Of a DNA stretch of 64,000 nt, positions 23,201-36,800 are shown one piece after another. The position numbers were made by a program, and so were the translations under genes. The stretch comes from Aphis gossypii (Eukaryota; Arthropoda; Insecta; Hemiptera; Aphididae). The notes below the pieces were generated by a model that ran no database searches, had not been told where the DNA came from, and was given only the letters and a program-made list of their open reading frames with translations. Location: NCBI RefSeq assembly GCF_020184175.1, contig NC_065532.1, positions 47,946,287 to 48,010,286 on the forward strand, in the 5' to 3' direction. The number at the start of each line of letters is the position of its first letter. Position 1 is the first letter of the stretch.

Positions 23201-25996
23201 TTTTACTTTAATAATTGTGCTTATATAAAAATAATAATAATTATTATTTAACACGAGGTCACTAGCATGAAGTTCCCGATTATAGCTTCTCGCACGCGGA
23301 CTTATTATCTTATTTTCCGGATTTATAATATTAATAAATAATAATTTACCACATAAAGTTACCTTAGTTCCTAAAAATTCCGTATGTCGATCGTAGTAAA
23401 TAATTTGTAATAATAATATAAATGTGTGTAACTATCTAATATAGGTACTAGTAGGTACTACCATTGATTATAGAATATACTATTCTATAATCAATGGTAC
23501 TACGTAGTACTTAGCTAATATTACAATAATTATTATTATTATTTACCAGTTTAAGACAAAGGAATAAATATCACGTAATTAGTAAAAATTTTGGACTTTT
23601 ACCAACGCTGGTTGTAAATAATTCGAAGAAATAACAAATCTCGTTTATAAGAGTCCGAATTAAAAAAATTATTCGGGGTTAGACCTATTTTGTGTATCCT
23701 AGGTTTTTATCGATATTCGTACTTTTATCGTGACGTATATATAATTACTTACTTTTAATTTAAAATTAAAATTAACACGTTTTAAACACTAATTAAAATA
23801 TATGTAATTTGTTTAAATAACTTTTACAGTTTTTTTATATTTTGATACTTATTTACAGTAATATTAACAACCATCATGCTTGATAAGTTTTAAAAACATT
23901 TCATATTTTTATCCAAAAATGTTACAGTGGTAGGTAACATCAAACATGTGTAACAGTTTCCCTTAGTTGATTTCTTAATTACAAATAATAAAAAAAAATT
24001 ATATGCATATTTTTTTATTTTTGTTGGAGGAAAATTTTCTAATATCATACAATGCAATTGTAATTTTTAATGTACATATTGTTCTTTTAAATTGGATTTT
24101 AGTTATCCCCTGGCTGGTGTATAATAATGTTAATATTGTTTTTAATTTTACAGAGTTGGATACCATGCTTTTACATCTATGAATAGATTGCATCTGCATG
24201 TATTGAGTAAAGACTTTTGTGGCTCAGACATGAAATTTAATCACCAATGGAATTCATTTAATACAGAATTTTTCATACCTACACACAGTAAGGATTAATT
24301 AAGTAAAACATTAATTTATTAATATATCATCAAAATATTTTTACTTTGGTACAAATAGGTACAGTAAAAAAAATCAGTTTGGAATTTTGGAAAAACAAAT
24401 TTGAATTTATAAACATTTTGTCTCCATGTTAATATTAAGAAAAGATCTTTTACCTTAGTGGATTATTAGACTTTGGAAATAAATTCAATAAAATTTAATT
24501 GAAAATATATGAATTATACAATATTTTAAGAATTAGGAATTCTTGTTTAAAAAATATTTATTTATTGAATATTTACAGATGTGCAATGCACAGAAAGACT
24601 ATTTTTAATAATAATTATTACCTATTATTAAAAAAAAAAATTAAATATTAAATAACCCTATAACAACTGATATTTAAGAAAAGAAAATACAGTCTGTATG
24701 ACCAACATTTAATTATAATAACAGTGCAAATATTTTTTACCATATTTTTTTTTTAAAGAACATAATTGATGAATTTACATAAATATTAAGAGGATGCCAT
24801 ATGCTATACCCGCATGTGTTGTCTCCGTCTTAAAAATACACAATAGCAAATTTGCGCTCAGCAGATCATGTTTAGCTCTGTTAGTTCAATTTTTTGCAAG
24901 TTCTGCGTATGTAATATAGCGTACATTAAAAATGCTCATTACTCACTTAACATTAAATTATCATAAAAAAACCATCATATACTTACACAGATAATTTTCT
25001 TACCATCAAGTTTTATAAAAGGAAAATTCACTCTAACTTTTACATAAACTAATGAGCTACACGTGATTTGTTGAGCATAAATTTGGTTTGTTGTGAAATT
25101 GTAAGACGAAAACAACACATACGGGTGTGGCGTCCTCTTAAATATAAATTTATAAGGTATGAGATACTTGCCTTTCAATTATTTGTAAATTGTTAAATCT
25201 TAATGATTTTTTTAAAATTATAAATTTTTTTTAATTGGATCGATTTTCAAACTATATTATTTTTAGAACAAAAATTAATATTCAAACATCCAATGGCCAA
25301 TAGTTCTCTGAGATTAAATGACTTATTTTAATATTTGTTAGTACTAAAATATCCTAAACTCAATATTTGGATGTGAAAATCCATTTGCCAATAGTTTATG
25401 ATGATTATTTTTAGTTTATACTAAATGATATATAATTTAATTTCAGCACATATTTGTTGTGTTGAAATTAATTTCATATATTTCACAAAAAATAAAAAAC
25501 AAGTATTGATAATCTGTATTTTAATTAATGTATTAATTGTTGAAATTACAAAAAAAGTATACATGGAAAAACTTTTTACTATTCATTCCTTATGGTTATT
25601 ATACAATACTCTACTGATAACTTTAAAATATATTTCAACTTACTGGTATTACTAATATTTGTATTATAGACAGTTATAATCAACTACTATATTATTTATA
25701 AATTATTAAGTCACTGACTTTTTAATAGGTATATCATGTACACTGTTTGGTATATTTTAGTTATTTCCCACCCCTTGATATTCTTGTATATGATTAAGAT
25801 TTTTGTTGAATTAATTTTTAATGTGCTTTCAGAAATAATTTCTGAATTACAAACAATGGGACGTATAGTATTGCCGCCCAACAAGAAATTTTTGCATCAA
25901 CCGCTCCATTGTAATAAATGTGATTACTTTGTTAATGATATTAAAGTTTTAAAATTCCATTTAAAGTTGTTTCATAATTTGCCACCAAATAATTAA
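20242..25996 (+). CDS. APTX: Aprataxin (HIT plus C2H2 zinc finger)
   Basis: DNA-adenylate hydrolase that removes AMP from abortive 5'-adenylated DNA ends during strand-break repair in the nucleus. Exons: 20242-20495, 24154-24287, 25833-25996, total 552 nt, 183 residues. The HIT domain covers about residues 1-130, with HHYLVMPK early and the catalytic LHLHVLSKDF (His-x-His) at about residues 98-107. WNSFNTEFF follows, as in vertebrate aprataxin. A C-terminal zinc finger reads CNKCDYF ... FHLKLFH. There is no N-terminal FHA domain, so the protein is the short form without the XRCC1/XRCC4-binding module. Intron 1 (3.66 kb) contains a long inverted repeat and intron 2 contains a MITE. Its stop is 262 bp from that of the convergent MIC10. 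Confidence 0.94.
23012..23742. mobile_element. Long inverted-repeat (foldback) element in aprataxin intron 1
   Basis: Arms of about 230 bp at 23012-23250 and 23525-23742 are diverged reverse complements. Shared blocks include AAAAGTACGAATA, AAAACCTAG, TTCGGAC, AACGAGATT and ACCAGC(A/G)TTGGTA. Near the centre (23459-23499) is a perfect nested palindrome of two 19-bp arms, TACCATTGATTATAGAATA and its complement, separated by TAC. No ORF. No clear target duplication was found. Confidence 0.75.
24787..25140. mobile_element. Hairpin MITE, family H1, copy B (best preserved)
   Basis: A 354-bp element in aprataxin intron 2. The left end TAAGAGGATGCCATATGC and the right end (reverse complement TAAGAGGACGCCACACCC) open inverted arms of roughly 110 bp that share ATGTGTTGT, CGTCTTA and CAAATTTG/ATGCTCA segments. 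Flanking 5-bp repeats AATAT are a possible target duplication. No coding capacity. Confidence 0.75.
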
Positions 25997-26258
25997 TATT
26001 TTGCTTTTAATTTAAGTATTGATGTATAATTTATATTAATGTAAAACACTTTTAATTTTGACATATACAAATAAACGCAAACGTTTGGATCCGACATTAT
26101 TATTTATATATTTTCTTATTTAAAAAATTGAAACAAGAAATACTAATAACATTAATACAATTAACATAAAAGAAAATAAACTGTATGAACAACACATTGT
26201 TTGACTCTAGAGTAAGGCTAGTATGGTATTGCCAAAGCTCAAATAACATTATAGTGTA

Positions 26259-27554
26259 TTATGTACTCGTAAAATATTCTTTTAGGTCTTTTTCGCAGTT
26301 TTCATATGCTAAGCCCAATCCAAAACCAGAGCCCATAATCATTGGCCACTTCCTACCTAGATATAACAAACAATAATTTATTAAAAACAACTGTATTAAA
26401 AATTGTTATGTTTTTTAATAAGGTTATGTTAGTAATAATTTGCAACTATGAAAAAAAAAATTACATTTCTTTACTTACTTCTAATAAATTATTAATATTA
26501 ATTATCCAGTGGTGTTTTAAGTATTTAAGTACACATATAAGTTATTTTATTAAAAATGTTGCATAATCAACTTACGTTTGAAGAACAACAGGGATGCGAC
26601 AACGCCTACAGTCAAACCGCCACCTAGAACGATTAAAAACCATAATGCTATTAGTTAAATATATTTTTCAACAATATACACTACACATATTATAATAATT
26701 TCAGCTTCATGTATTTATCTAAAATTTAAAATAATACCTTACTAGTCAATATTGAATAAAATTAATTAAGTAGAATTGGACAATTTATAAAAATAGAAAA
26801 AGAGATAACTAATCAATCTATTGTATTTACCCTGATAAATAATTATAATGCTTTAACTATGATAGTATAAGATGGGGATTGGTGAAAAAACTAATAATTA
26901 TGAAATATCATCATAGTAAAGTCAAATAAAATGTTAGTAGTCAAAATTGGAATTTGTGTTTGAATTTTTTAAGTACTTAGTATTAAGTCTTAATAATTAT
27001 AAACGTGTACAGATACATTTAATCAGGGGATCAAGGGTCAAACCTCTTTCTCAAGACAACACTTCAAAAATATTTATAATTAAGACCAATTTGAAAAATA
27101 AAAGCATATTACGTTATTGAGTATTGTAGATATGACAAGTGTATAGTTAGGTAGTATCCATAAAGTATAAATAAATTTATTATAATAATATAAAATATAC
27201 AAATATGATATTACTATGAATATTATAACTTAGCCCCACCCCGACCAAAATCAGGAATTGCTCCTGGATTTAATAAATTACATAATTTGTTTTTTAAGTA
27301 AGGCTTTTAGAACTGTAATTTCATTGATGTTAAATGCTGTACGAACACGGTTGTAACAATAAGGAGAATGATTAATATGTTAAAATGGCCATTACGTGCT
27401 ACAAGAGCCAAAAGACAAACATAAAAACAATTTTTTAAACATATTCTCACAGAGGTCGATTTATCATTTTTTACTTACCGAATTTAATAGCTGAATCATA
27501 CAGGCACCGATCTACTCGGACGCTGATCTCGTCTTCTTTGTACACCTTACTCAT
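26259..27554 (-). CDS. MIC10: MICOS complex subunit MIC10
   Basis: Small inner-mitochondrial-membrane protein that oligomerises to bend membranes at crista junctions. Exons: 27554-27479, 26623-26576, 26356-26259, total 222 nt, 73 residues. The sequence has DRCLYDSAIKFGGGLTVGVV leading into the first membrane hairpin. A positive loop FFKRRKWP follows, then the second membrane segment MGSGFGLGLAYENC with the glycine-ladder motif GxGxGxG needed for oligomerisation. All these match animal MIC10 (MINOS1). Each exon is below 100 nt, so the gene is easy to miss. It converges on aprataxin; stop codons are 262 bp apart. Confidence 0.95.
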
Positions 27555-30500
27555 TTTCACGTTCGTGCCGTTGAGAAAATAATAATAAACCGGCACAAGC
27601 GGTCGGATCCAAAATTCGAAATTTCCGAGTATTAGAGTTAGTGTGCTACACAGTAGTAAGTAGTAAGTACCCGCGACCTACACTTACAATAATAACAGCC
27701 GAACCCCGACGATAATAAAAATGATAAAATGGTTTTAAAATGTGCAATAATAATTGCTGCACTGAGCTCCGTGCTGATATCACAGTACATCGCACGTCTG
27801 ATGATAATTTGGACTGGTGTCAAATCGGTTGCACAATAATTATTATTTCGTGGCTGCACTGGACGATACGTGGGTATTGATTTTTAACAGCTAAAAATAT
27901 AAATTATAAATAGTCGATTTATAATAAATTATTGTAAAATTAAATTAGAAAATGTATACTATTTTTAAATATTATATGCAATGTTTTTAGAAAAAAATAG
28001 CTCAATCTACCTCAATACCTCAAAAATAATTACAATGTATGTTTGTAATAAAATATCTTTGGAAATGTTTAAGCTGACAGATCGGATTTGCGTTCGGAAT
28101 CGTCTTAATATGGTAATCTAATTTGTCACTTCCCTTAGTTTTCTTAGAATCGAATATCAGTCGTTAATTAATGGCTAATCTTTTAAAATTTATTATTTTA
28201 TTCATTCTATTTATTTATATCGCCTCTAGTGAGCTAATGCTTCATTGAGTCCTATAATACCAAGGCCGGAATATTGAATTATTTTAAGTACCTAGGTTAT
28301 ATGAGATTTATTTTTAAAAATTCTAACTTTTGATGAAAAATGTTTCCTTTTTTTCAATTAATTATTAAAAATTGCATGATTTCTGGTTTAATTGAGTATG
28401 TTGGTTGATAGGGTAACTAAATAGCTTTAAAATAATTTTACAAAAATGTTAAAATGTTGAAAACTTTTGGAGAAACATACAAAAATATGTGGTAGGATTG
28501 TTTTTTTTAAAAAAAAGTTAAATTGCCCATAACTTGAAAAGTAAAAAAGTTAAGCCCCCTCTTTATTTCTTCATCGTTTTAGGTATACTTTGGTATGACG
28601 TCGGCCGATCACTTCCCCTCGGAACACATTCAACATTGATATACCTAGTCTCAGTCTGCGACAACATGGAGACTCGAGTAGTCGAGTGATTTAGATATTA
28701 ATTAGGCTATTAACTATTACTAGGAAACGGATTTATAATATGTAGGCAATGAAAATATAAAACTTTGTAGGTACAATACTTTCCTAAGATAATAATACTC
28801 CTACTAAATATTTTCTTAGAGATTACTGTTCCTCAGCGATAATTTCCCGTGTTGTGCGCGCCCCCTACGTTAAATATAATTTATAATATAAATGGGAAAA
28901 AATTGTATTTCTGTATAACTACAATACATTTGTAGAACAAATACATGAAGTATAAATAGTATAATTATAAAAATATTAAAACGATGTTTTGCATTGGATA
29001 ATTATTATATTTTTTAAATGGCTGAATGATCGTTCCACATCATCTTGTGTATTTGCCAATTGGAACATATTTCAAGCACATAAATGCATAGGTTAGGTAT
29101 AGCCTGGATATTTTTTTCTGTAGTAACGCAAATTGTAAAATTTATTTTAAGAATTTACAACATCTCTATTTGTCCACTAACGAGTTTTATATTTTCTATT
29201 GCTGATTCCTGATCCGACAATTTACCTATACTTTCTCGTACTATCATTAAAGAACATAATTTTTGTTTCCAATTTTGTAATTATAAGTGCAATAAAACTT
29301 AAATTTATTGAAATGAAAAGAAAATTACTTTTCAATGTTTCATTTTGCGTAGTAGGTATTTTGAACTTTTCCAATTGTCATAAAAAATTTTGGATTTGAT
29401 TTTAAAATAATTTCTTGAATATAATCAAGATCAATATACCGATAAATTGATGGTTTCGTTCACTGAAACATGGCTTGAAATTTGAAAACGTATGAATGAC
29501 GAAATGATAAAATATGTTTAAAAATACCTATTTATAAATTAGTGCGAAACATGTAAAAAAAAATTGGTGTAATTTTAATAAGTATGATTTAAATCGGGAT
29601 ATCTTAAATATCTTGTTCTAATAAAAATGTGCATTTACAAATAAATCTGTTCCCTAGTTATTAAATTCGGAAATATGACATAATCACACAATGGGTATTA
29701 CTGTCACACATGGGCTATGCTATTATATATATCTAAGTGCCGACGTGCCGTAGGTATTTCACGCTATAGTATATTATATTTGCATAACTTGCTAAAATCA
29801 AATAATGATAATGGTAAAAAACCAACATACAAATATAGATAATACCTTTTTACATTCGAGTTTCATAATAGTTCGGTTCATTCCAATTTTTAAATTAACC
29901 GAGCTATACGCCCTACACATGATCTGCTGACCCTAAATTTACTGTTAGGTACTTGTAAGACGAAGACCAACACATACGGGTGACGGGTATTGCGTCTTCT
30001 TAAGCTCAACTTTGGTAATCAATGAATAATAAAAATATTTAGTTGTTTTATTGTTATACAAAAATATTATTAATGGGTACCTAATTGAATCTTCAAACGT
30101 ATATTGTGTTGTACACAATGATATTGTAAAATGCAATTTTGACAAAAATTAATTCATCTTGCTTCACTTTTAGCAGTATCTAAAATAAATTACTAAGCAA
30201 TATACATAGGCATATCATTAAACATACAATGAAAGACTGGTTTCGTTTTTTGTGTACAATGATGTACCATTGAATTATTTGAATTCAAATTTAATGTAAC
30301 TTCACCATTGATTAAATATATTATTTATTTTAATCAATGCCTTTACGTTACAGTGACTTATTCGCAAAGACAAGGTAAACTTGATGACTTGACACCTACT
30401 GTACAGCAAAGCAGTTACCTAGGTACTTTCTTCTTATTTAAATATAGTAACATAACATTTGCATGAAAAACATATTCGTGTTTATAATATAAATATTCGT

Positions 30501-31069
30501 CTTGAAAACAATTGATATAATTTACTGTCAGTTTTGAAACATGTGAATTGTAGTTAAACGTTCAATTGCAATATTTGTATATAAAGTTCAGTTTTGCTAC
30601 TGCGGATACAGGATTATAATTTATTTTACTATAAAATAATTTAGAAGTGTCTTTAAGTTTCCAAGCACAGCCGTTGATCGTTTACGTTGAAATGTGTAAT
30701 ATGTTACTTTTATCTACTTTATAGTTATGGAACAATTTCAAATTCCAAAACAGAATATCACACGGACACTGAGATGACTATTATAAACTATTAGATCTAA
30801 TACAGAACCTTTTCTCCCTATAAATAAATACTATAATATACAAAAATAAATTATAATACATTCATAGGAGAACTATACATAAATAAAACATCAAATAATT
30901 GATAAAAATAAATTAAATTATGACCAAACACGTTCTTATTGTTCAAATTACTTTATAAAACAATGTTAATAACAACTAGACAACTAAATGGCATATTCTA
31001 ATTAGAAAAAAAATATATATTATATTTATACATATTTACGTGAATTAAAATATTAACAGAGCACAAAGA
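27555..31069. other. Intergenic region between MIC10 and mRpS26
   Basis: 3.5 kb of AT-rich sequence with no recognisable gene. A GC-richer stretch at 28560-28700 has no coherent frame. A degenerate MITE arm lies near 29880-30002. The first few hundred bases are the likely MIC10 promoter and the last few hundred the mRpS26 3' UTR. Confidence 0.45.
29880..30002. mobile_element. Hairpin MITE, family H1, copy C (one arm)
   Basis: Contains GTAAGACGAAGACCAACACATACGGGTG in two overlapping blocks (GTAAGACGAAGACC, CACATACGGGTG) plus ATGATCTGCTGA, matching the right arm of the 24787 copy. The partner arm was not found. Confidence 0.5.
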
Positions 31070-31877
31070 TTAGTTGATTGTCTGCACTCGCATTTGATTA
31101 GTGCTCGTTTCGGTAGTAGGTTCGTGTGGACTATTACCTTTGATGATATTACCAGCTAAATCTATAGCGTATTTGTGATCGACCACATTATCTAATGCTT
31201 TTTCAATAGCTTCATCTATGTTGTCAATGGTGATATAACTTTTCGATTTTTCCTAAACGCAAAGTAAATACATTTAAATAAAACAATCATCTTACAATAT
31301 TATTGAATTATATACCTTTTCCAATCTGACAATTTCTTCAATCGCTTCTAATTTTTTCTTTTTCTCTTCTTCTTTTTCTATGAGTTGTGCTAAAATCTCT
31401 TCTCGACGGGCCTCACGTTCATGTGCCAATCTCTGTTCCCTCTCTAGGGCCACTTCAGCATTCCAATTGTCGTTGATATCCATACATTTTGCCCACAATT
31501 GTTCTTCCTTATTGGCGATTTCCTGCAACACCTCTTGACCTGTAAACGATGTCTCCAGTTCGTATTCCAGTTGTTTTCTGAAACGGACATTTAAAAACAG
31601 ATTGTTGAGAACAGTTTTATGTGCAAGCTTCAGCGAATTAATTTGAACACACTCACTGTATCGATTTCATGGTAGTCCTGTAGTTGGTGAACAATAGGAA
31701 CAGTTCATTCCTCTCGTCGGTGGAAATCTGTGGTCGAACGGGTACGCGGAAGATTTTAGTCGGCGCTTTTGGCAACCATCTGGGTTTTCTAGTGTACCTA
31801 ACCGGTTGTTGGTTTATGGGCTTAGTTTTGCACAGCAGTTTGCAGTACTGTAATTCAAATTTACACAGATTTTGCAT
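31070..31877 (-). CDS. mRpS26: Mitochondrial small ribosomal subunit protein mS26
   Basis: Component of the mitochondrial 28S subunit. Exons: 31877-31657, 31577-31316, 31252-31070, total 666 nt, 221 residues. After a basic leader compatible with mitochondrial import comes RKPRWLPKAPTKIFRVPVRP, the family's N-terminal signature. DERNELFLLFTNYRTTMKS follows, then a long charged coiled coil rich in Glu/Lys/Arg with NDNWNAEVALEREQRLA. The C-terminal tail is about 60 residues. The ATG at 31877 is preferred over one further upstream (about 31982) because the upstream part is hydrophobic and unlike the family. Introns are short and GT-AG. Confidence 0.92.
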
Positions 31878-33879
31878 GATTGAGAAAATATTAATTAATA
31901 AAAACAAAGTATCTAAAAACAGTAAAAGCGTGTAAGAAATATAACGCCGGGTACGACCAAACACGATTCGACAAAATATCAAATTCGAGCCATGGGCTAA
32001 GAGATAATATCTACATGGTGATTATGTTACGGACCGCATGTTTGCTTGATAACAGGAATTTTGTGATAATTGAAAATGTTGATTTAGTTAAAAACACAAT
32101 ATTATGTAGGATTGTACTATTGTAGGAACTACGAACCACTGTCCACTATAACTAGATTACTAGAACAACAGAATATATGAAATTACTAATTAGATTGTAT
32201 AAGGCTTTTAATAGATCTCGTGCTGTTGACATAATGCACAGAGATACAATACACAGGCTATAACACCTATTTTTTAAATTAAATTATGAATTTATTCACA
32301 TTCAGATTTTTGTCCTGTTGTGATCCAAATCTCTGGTCTAGAAATTAGAACTGATTTTTACTCAATCATTTTTATAAACTACAAATAATAATTATAAATA
32401 TCCTTCATCTTACAAACCATTATCATATCTACACTAAGTTAAATAACTCAAAAATTACTTATTCGAATTTTGATTTTAATAGGTACCCATGTTAGAATTT
32501 TTAGAAAAACCATTTGCTAAATTATTAAACAGATTAAAAGTTTGTATTTCTACACAAATAGCAATAATGATTTAAGTAATTTAACAATTCAAAAATCAGA
32601 TTTTGAAAATCTGCATTATTGAAGAAAAAAAGACGGAAGTGACTATGTTTAATGAATCTCTATAGATCAATAAAGATTATACTACAATTATTGTAGATGG
32701 ATTTTATTGCTAATACTAGAATTGTGTAATTAATTTTAAAATGTCTTTATCTTTATGATAGTAAACAGTATAAATCATGATTACTATCTAATAAAGAAAT
32801 TATATTTTAAAAACAAACATGTCAGTTTAAAAATGTTTGAATAAAATAAAATTGTGTATGATTATTGAGGTATATTTTATTTATTCACATTATTAATATC
32901 ATGTTATTACTTGTTTTTAAATAATGTTCAAAAATTCAATCCTTTTTTTTCACTGATTTATTATTAATCATAAGAAATTAATAAAATAATTGAATTCATT
33001 AAACAATTAAATGAAAATACATTTTTTTTTTTTTTTAAACAATCTTAAAAGACTAAAGATAAAATAATCAAATTTTCTATTAAGAATGATCAGATAAAAA
33101 TCTTGTTTTAGAATTCTTTATCAAATAATGTTTACCTTATATTTTCACTGGCAAAGATAATTCAACACGGATCATGACGTGTTAGTCGAGTAGAAGGCTA
33201 AAATAAAACCAAATTTGTACCTAAAATATTTAAAACAAACATTAATCTTTTTTCATTTCAAAATAATAATTTACATTTATTATTGTACAATGTATACATA
33301 CAAGTTTGTGGTTTGTATAAAGATAATACAACATTAAAAAAAAGAAAAATAATGAATATAAAACATTTTTTATGCGTTGGACATTTATAATTATCGTTAT
33401 CTACACTTTAACAAAAAGATAGGCCAAATCAATGACTAATCCAAACAAATTACAAAAGAAGTAAAATTTTAAAATTATACATAATAAATATTTGTATATC
33501 ACAGCTGAGGTATTACTTCATTTTTTAAATCTAATCTTAGAAGAACTACAATTACAAATTATATTTATATAATGTACTATATAATTACATGTAATGTGTC
33601 TTCTTTAAAATTAAGATGGTTCAAGTATAATTAAAAATAAATATAATATTTACTTTTTCCTAAAATTTACAATAATAGAAACAATTCATTACTTTAGCAT
33701 AGTGAATAAACCCTGTCTGAAAACAATGAAAAATCAATGTGTTTATATACATGTCTAATATATGTATGTATTAAATATACTTTTTAAAAAAAATGCACAT
33801 GGTTTGAAATACAAAGACTATAAGTAACGTTTTAATATAACACATTATAATACATTATAAAGGTTAAGTAGAAGTAGAA
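31878..33879. other. Intergenic region between mRpS26 and cyclin L
   Basis: 2 kb of AT-rich sequence without supportable ORFs. Probably holds the mRpS26 promoter (high-GC patch near 31960-32040) and the cyclin L 3' UTR. Confidence 0.5.
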
Positions 33880-36800
33880 CTATTCATAGCTATAATATTT
33901 TTTCCAGTAATTGTAACTCCTAGACTTAGATTTATAGTTTTCATCACCTCTATAATCTCTGTAATCTTTGTAGTCTCTGTAAGTAGGTACTAATCTGAAA
34001 AATAATAAATTGGAAAAAATTGTCTTATATTAGTTCATGAACTTAAATAATAATGTTAATAATAAATGTTTTGTGTCTTATACACTTATATAGCATTGTA
34101 TAGATATATGAGTAAAATGGTAAATCATTTAACTATCACTTCTCATCACACATCATATGATTTAAAAAATCAAAATACGTAAGAAAATATTTTGCAAATA
34201 TTTATTAAAATTTTGGTTTTATTCCTCTCTTAATTATTTTTAAAATTTTTGGTACAAACTAGGTTCAATTTGCTAACCAAAACATCTGATCAAGTAGATT
34301 GATTGGAGAATTCTTTCTATATTATGAGTTTTAGATTAAAATGTACATTGTACAAGGAACTTCTCAAAACCTGTTTAAACCTTTTTAAACATTCAAAACT
34401 ATTAAGTTGTAAACATACTTGTTATTGGTTGATGATTTATGACGACGATATCCTGAAGAACTAGATGAACCAGAAGACGAACTTGAATATCGTTTACGAC
34501 TTTTATTTGATTTTCTGTGATGTTTATGAGTTCTTCTATCAGATATTGATTTGGATCGAGATCGCTCATGACTTACAAAAAAAAAACAATTATAAGATAA
34601 GTTATGCTTTAAATATAAAATACTTAATGATACTAATATTTTTCTTACTTTCTTTTTTTGGATTTCTTTAAATGTCTTGGACTTCTACTTCCAGACTTAG
34701 TTTCTGAAGGTGTTCTACTTCTACTCCTTTTTTTAATTGGTTTTCTATAAAAATTTAATATAATTAACATATATAGTTCAGTAAAAACTTGGAAGTGAAT
34801 ACATACTTATTTGGAGTAGTTGAACTAATAATTTCAGAAGTAACAGCAGTTATTCCATTACTAGGTAGAGGTACAACAACTTCTGGTTGTATTATGGGTT
34901 GAACAATAGCAGCTCTAGCTTTTTCCTTAGCATGATCATATTCTTTCTTTAATTCTTCCACTCTCCTTTCTAAGTCTTCTGTGATAACCTAAAAATTATT
35001 ATAAACAAACATGGTTATCCTGAACATATGAACTATGATTCACTACTCACTTTAGGCCTGATGTAAAGTTTGAGTATTTTACGACAGATGTCCTGGATGT
35101 CCGTTTCACTCGCATTGAACAAAGAGTACCATGCTGGACTTTTTGGTAATGGTATTTGTAATTTCCTGGCTGATAGATATATACAGGCACAAGCAATAGT
35201 TTCAGGATCAAATTGAACGAAAACATCAGTTTGTAATGAGTCATTCATGTAGTTCCAGGACATCTGCATTAATGACTGGTGTTTTTCAAATCCAAGTGCC
35301 TGTAGGTACATGACAATGAGTTTATGTGGGTGTTTAACATGCACGCAAAAGCCAAGCTCCTTGAGCACGCGTCGTTCCGCTTTTATTACCTGCGTCTTTT
35401 TCTGTACATAATTTTGATCAAGTACCAACGGCGTAATCAATCTGCAACAGGGGCGGGGAATTTTTGGGTCTTGTTTTGGACTAATGATCACATGGCAATA
35501 CCATGGGTGAGACAAAATAAAGAATGATAGTATGATCAACCACAACTGACTATTTTTGATTTTTACTGATTACTATATACAAATATAGATTTTTTAATTA
35601 GAATAATGTATTTAAATAAAATCCTTCAATTACTGTTTATAATAAAAATTAATCCTATTTATATTTATTTATCAATTTAATCTTCTTAGAGAAATTCTTA
35701 AATTAGAAATAGTAATCTTATATTTACTAAATAGTAAATAATAAATAAATATATAGTACTAAAACTATTATAATTTATTGTTACGTTAATTATTCTTTCT
35801 ATTAGTAATAAATGATGAATATTATATTATAGTCATTATTTATACTGAAAATATATTGAATAAGTTAAACGAGTGATATATTATTATATATACTAATATA
35901 AACAGATATTAGAATGTTGTAATAAACACAATATTATTTTAATTTAAATATAATTATTAAGTTTCTGGTAGATACCATAAACAAAAAAAATTATAATACA
36001 AGTAATGTATTGTTTAAATGCCATATAAATCTTTAATCCAAAACACATTTCTTGAAACATAAAAATATTAATTATCAAACCATCAGGTAATTCAACAATT
36101 GTTAAATTCGTCCTGTTATTAAATGCTTTGAATTCTTGGCTTGATTCCACGCGCATTTAAAATTTCATTAACTAAAATACTTAAACCATGGTTTGTCCAT
36201 ATTTCATTAACTGTTTAACAATTAACATTCACCTTCAAACAAAAATATGAAAAAAAAAACAAAGTTCACTTCAACTCTGATTTTATCCAAGTCCGTTTAA
36301 ACGTCTACAAATAGAGTAGGTACCTTATGAGATGTAGAAAAACCATCTGATGGCTCATATGATATCTTCACACACGATTTGCTATCTTGAATTCCTTTTT
36401 GTTTGACATTGTGTAAAAAAGAGTTCTTAATTATCTGTGAAATTCTATGTTGCTTGATACAAAACTTTTATGGTTAAGTATAATCACTAAATTAGAGCAC
36501 ATTATGTTATGCACATTGGTTTTATACTATACCTCTCTTTTTGACAAATACATATTATAAATATATATTTTTATATTTTTTTTTTTTTTTTTTGGACAGA
36601 CCCTAACACTTTTTGGAGAGAAACCATATAGCTTATTTTTGGTTAAATCATGTTACAATATAATTTTTAAGGGGTCCAACAGTGTTCTTGACGTGACGAC
36701 CATCAATTTCAACGTGAATCCACCACGTTCGCTTTCCTCTCCACAATTCAAACCGAGGGCAACTCACCCGGCGGTCAGCTGTGGAAAGTATCTGCGAAAA

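Noticed and set aside
23459..23499. Perfect palindrome considered as a CRISPR-like or terminator signal
   Set aside because: Eukaryotic intron context, single copy, no spacer array; it belongs to a foldback element.
24100..24215. Loss of the first His of the aprataxin HIT motif (RLHLHV instead of HVHLHV)
   Set aside because: I believe other aprataxins, including the yeast protein, have a non-His residue at this position; the catalytic His-x-His remains, so it is not taken as a defect.
31684..31935. 83-codon plus-strand ORF
   Set aside because: Antisense shadow of the first mRpS26 exon.
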